Shown: one piece after another, positions 23,636-25,320 of the stretch
Layout: each line of letters starts with the position of its first letter
How positions within the stretch are numbered: position 1 is the first letter of the stretch
From: SKVL01 sp046542915
GTDB lineage: Bacteria > Patescibacteriota > Minisyncoccia > Phycocordibacterales > CSBR16-193
DNA: 25,320 nucleotides
Assembly: GCA_046542915.1 (NCBI GenBank)
Contig: JBKHAI010000005.1
Span: 1-25,320 of the forward strand
Reading direction: 5' to 3'
The notes under the pieces: model-generated
The model's input: the letters and a program-made list of their open reading frames with translations, nothing else
Told to the model about the DNA's origin: nothing
Databases searched by the model: none
Program-made: the position numbers and the translations under genes

Positions 23636-24787
23636 CTATCCCTTCTTTGTTTTTTTGAGAAGATAGGTACTGATCGCAAAGTTCAGTATTTCATCACGGA
23701 CTTCATGACCGGTAGCTTCAGTGTAAACTCTGTCTAAGGACCTGACCTCTGCGTCCGGGTGTTTTTTCTCTAAAATACTTCCTATCTTTTCTTTTAAAAA
23801 ATGATCAGAAGTGAAATAAACGTTTTGTGGTATAACTTGACTGTACATATTATTCTCATACTCACGTTCCCATTTAGTAAGTAGCGGATCGATGATCTCT
23901 TCTATTCTCTTCATGAATTTCTCTTCTCCCTGTCCGGAAAAGTAAAGTGCGGCATATGATGACGCTACGGCCATGGAGACCTGAAATTCCGTAGCGATGG
24001 CGCTCGTTAGATCATGGCTACCGTATGTTATATAACTGAACTTAGTGGGTAGCTTGTCTGCGACGGTAACTACCAAAGTTCCCGAAAGACCAACATCAAC
24101 GTAACTGTATGTTCCGTTATTCGGAAATGAATTTAAAAACTCCAAAATAATATCGCTCTTTGGTGCGAACTTGGCTTCCGCTGATCTCGTCTCCGTTTTT
24201 ACTCGGGAGTCTAAAGCCTTGACCACTCCTTGAGGTGCCAGTGAGCAAAGCAATCGGATACTAATTGATCGGGCTTGCTTATCCTTTATTTCTTTGGCGG
24301 GATAGCCGTTCAGATTTATGCTGTGTATCTCTTTTTTAATAAATTCCAGATCATTTCTTTTATCGGACCTTATTATTTTATAAGCGTCGTCATAATTTGG
24401 CTCTTTTTCATTTAGTAGATCGTTTATGACGCCGTCGTCGACTTTAACCGACCTTTGCCATTCTCGGGTGATATCGGTCATATAGGAATATTGAAACGGA
24501 GAACTTATTATGAATATGAAATTCTTTGGAGGGTTTTTGGCCTTCTTGGTTTCCTGTTTCTTTGAGTTCTTTTCCGTGGTCAACTCGGTTATAACTTCGC
24601 CGGCCGCCATTGTGAGGCCTTCTACGGATTTAACGGCTGAGGCCTCGCCGCCTGTTCTTGTTTTGGTCACGTAACGAAGCAAGTCCCTGCCTTTAGGGTT
24701 AGGTTGTACCAGAGCACCTGTTACACCCCTTTCGTTTATATCCACTAAAGCCGTGAGCTCAAGGTTGTTCTTTAAAAAACTTCCCAT
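23636..24787 (-). CDS. PilM/FtsA-like actin-fold protein
   Basis: The 383-residue protein is a divergent member of the actin-like ATPase group. Evidence: an N-terminal phosphate-1-like strand LTALVDINERGVTGALVQ (residues 11-28), an SHS2-like region (IHSINLNGYPAKEIKDKQAR, about 155-173) and the phosphate-2-like motif SYVDVGLSGTLVVTV (228-242). Further helices fill the C-terminal third. The phosphate motifs are degenerate, so ATP hydrolysis is uncertain. There is no signal or membrane segment, so it is cytosolic. It starts 2 nt after alaS, so it is expressed with it, and is followed by the bitopic gene at 22150. I place it at fold level only. Confidence 0.65.
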   Translation of the reverse strand: MGSFLKNNLELTALVDINERGVTGALVQPNPKGRDLLRYVTKTRTGGEASAVKSVEGLTMAAGEVITELTTEKNSKKQETKKAKNPPKNFIFIISSPFQYSYMTDITREWQRSVKVDDGVINDLLNEKEPNYDDAYKIIRSDKRNDLEFIKKEIHSINLNGYPAKEIKDKQARSISIRLLCSLAPQGVVKALDSRVKTETRSAEAKFAPKSDIILEFLNSFPNNGTYSYVDVGLSGTLVVTVADKLPTKFSYITYGSHDLTSAIATEFQVSMAVASSYAALYFSGQGEEKFMKRIEEIIDPLLTKWEREYENNMYSQVIPQNVYFTSDHFLKEKIGSILEKKHPDAEVRSLDRVYTEATGHEVRDEILNFAISTYLLKKTKKG

Positions 24788-24789
24788 AC

Positions 24790-25320
24790 TTACTCTAAAA
24801 CAGCTTTTATTCTTCGTACTCCATCGGCGACCGATTCCTCCTTCTTGATCCTAAATTTACCTAAAATTCCGGTTCTTTCTACGTGAGGCCCGCCGCATAA
24901 CTCTTTACTGAAAAGACCGGTTTCTTCATCGCCGATACTGTAAACCTTAACTTTTTCGGAATAGCGATCACCAAAGACACCGCCGGCTCCGCTTTGGTAT
25001 GCTTCTTCCAGGGTCATTTCCTGGCAATAAACCGGCAGATCCAGAGAGATCTTTTCATTTACCAATCTTTCCACTTCCGCTTTTTCTTCTTCCGTCAGCT
25101 TCTGTCCATGGGAAAAATCAAATCTGGCTCTTTCGGTGTTGATGTTACTGCCTTTTTGTTCAACATGTTCTCCGAGGACTTCTTTTAAGGCGGCGTTTAA
25201 AAGATGAGTAGCGGTATGGTATTTGGTTTCCATTTCACCTTCACCGGCTAACCCTCCTTTGAATCTACCGCCGCCCGAGCTTCTGGATCTTTTTTGATGT
25301 TCTTCGTATGCTTTTTGAAA
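24790..25320 (-). CDS. alaS: Alanyl-tRNA synthetase, C-terminal part (5' end outside the window)
   Basis: Only the last 176 codons are present; the frame is open to the window edge. Residues at the edge (YEEHQKRSRSSGGGRFKGGL) match the linker before the AlaRS editing domain, showing this is AlaRS rather than a free AlaX. The editing domain has HTATH (metal-binding histidines) and CGGPHV (Cys and His ligands), plus the family end GVRRIKAVLE. The protein stops right there. In most bacteria a coiled coil and C-Ala domain of about 150 or more residues follow, which bind the tRNA elbow and dimerise the enzyme; they are missing. An internal ATG at 25231-25233 is not the start. Confidence 0.93.
   Translation of the reverse strand, partial: FQKAYEEHQKRSRSSGGGRFKGGLAGEGEMETKYHTATHLLNAALKEVLGEHVEQKGSNINTERARFDFSHGQKLTEEEKAEVERLVNEKISLDLPVYCQEMTLEEAYQSGAGGVFGDRYSEKVKVYSIGDEETGLFSKELCGGPHVERTGILGKFRIKKEESVADGVRRIKAVLE

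Overview
The window reads as a chromosomal fragment of a bacterium from the Candidate Phyla Radiation (Patescibacteria), most likely a Parcubacteria-type lineage. The evidence is compact conserved genes with gaps of a few bases, shortened tRNA synthetases (an AspRS without the GAD insertion, an AlaRS ending right after its editing domain), a bitopic baseplate J-like protein beside a PilM/FtsA-like protein, and weak or absent Shine-Dalgarno sites. UGA is an ordinary stop (murG and dacA end in it), which argues against the UGA-recoding lineages Gracilibacteria and Absconditabacteria. The lineage call is inference from gene content, not from a marker tree.

Layout. One plus-strand gene (122-751), a membrane-anchored lytic-transglycosylase-like protein, has an upstream promoter and leader hairpin. 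It faces all the remaining protein genes, which are on the minus strand. Transcripts from both sides meet at a perfect 34-bp palindromic terminator (794-827). Read in the minus direction, the units are: alaS (cut by the window edge) with the PilM/FtsA-like gene, then the baseplate J-like gene (25320-22150); the infA-rpmJ-rpsM-rpsK-rpsD-rpoA-rplQ-rplM-rpsI alpha/L13 operon (22129-17882); grpE-dnaK-dnaJ (17769-14027); trpS-pepA-aspS-Na/Ca exchanger-hypothetical (13979-8737); and scpA-scpB-dacA-mraY-ftsW-murG-gltX-small membrane ORF (8367-958). Several units have recognisable sigma-70-like promoters. Three of these lie so close to the start codon that the mRNAs should be nearly leaderless.

The most interesting stretch is the 440-bp gap 8332-8770. 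It holds a divergent plus-strand transcription unit with a TATAAT box, a roughly 260-nt RNA closed by its own ends, several nested helices, and two copies of an 18-nt hairpin that combines a UACG tetraloop with a bulged-G (loop E) motif. An intrinsic terminator ends it. I recognise no known RNA family there; tmRNA, RNase P, SRP and 6S hallmarks are missing. Between this unit and scpA lie a perfect DnaA-box 9-mer and two operator-like inverted repeats.

Functionally the window joins cell-wall lipid II synthesis and remodelling (MurG, FtsW, MraY, DacA, transglycosylase), chromosome condensation (ScpAB), translation (ribosomal proteins, IF-1, four tRNA synthetases), transcription (RpoA) and protein folding (GrpE, DnaK, DnaJ).
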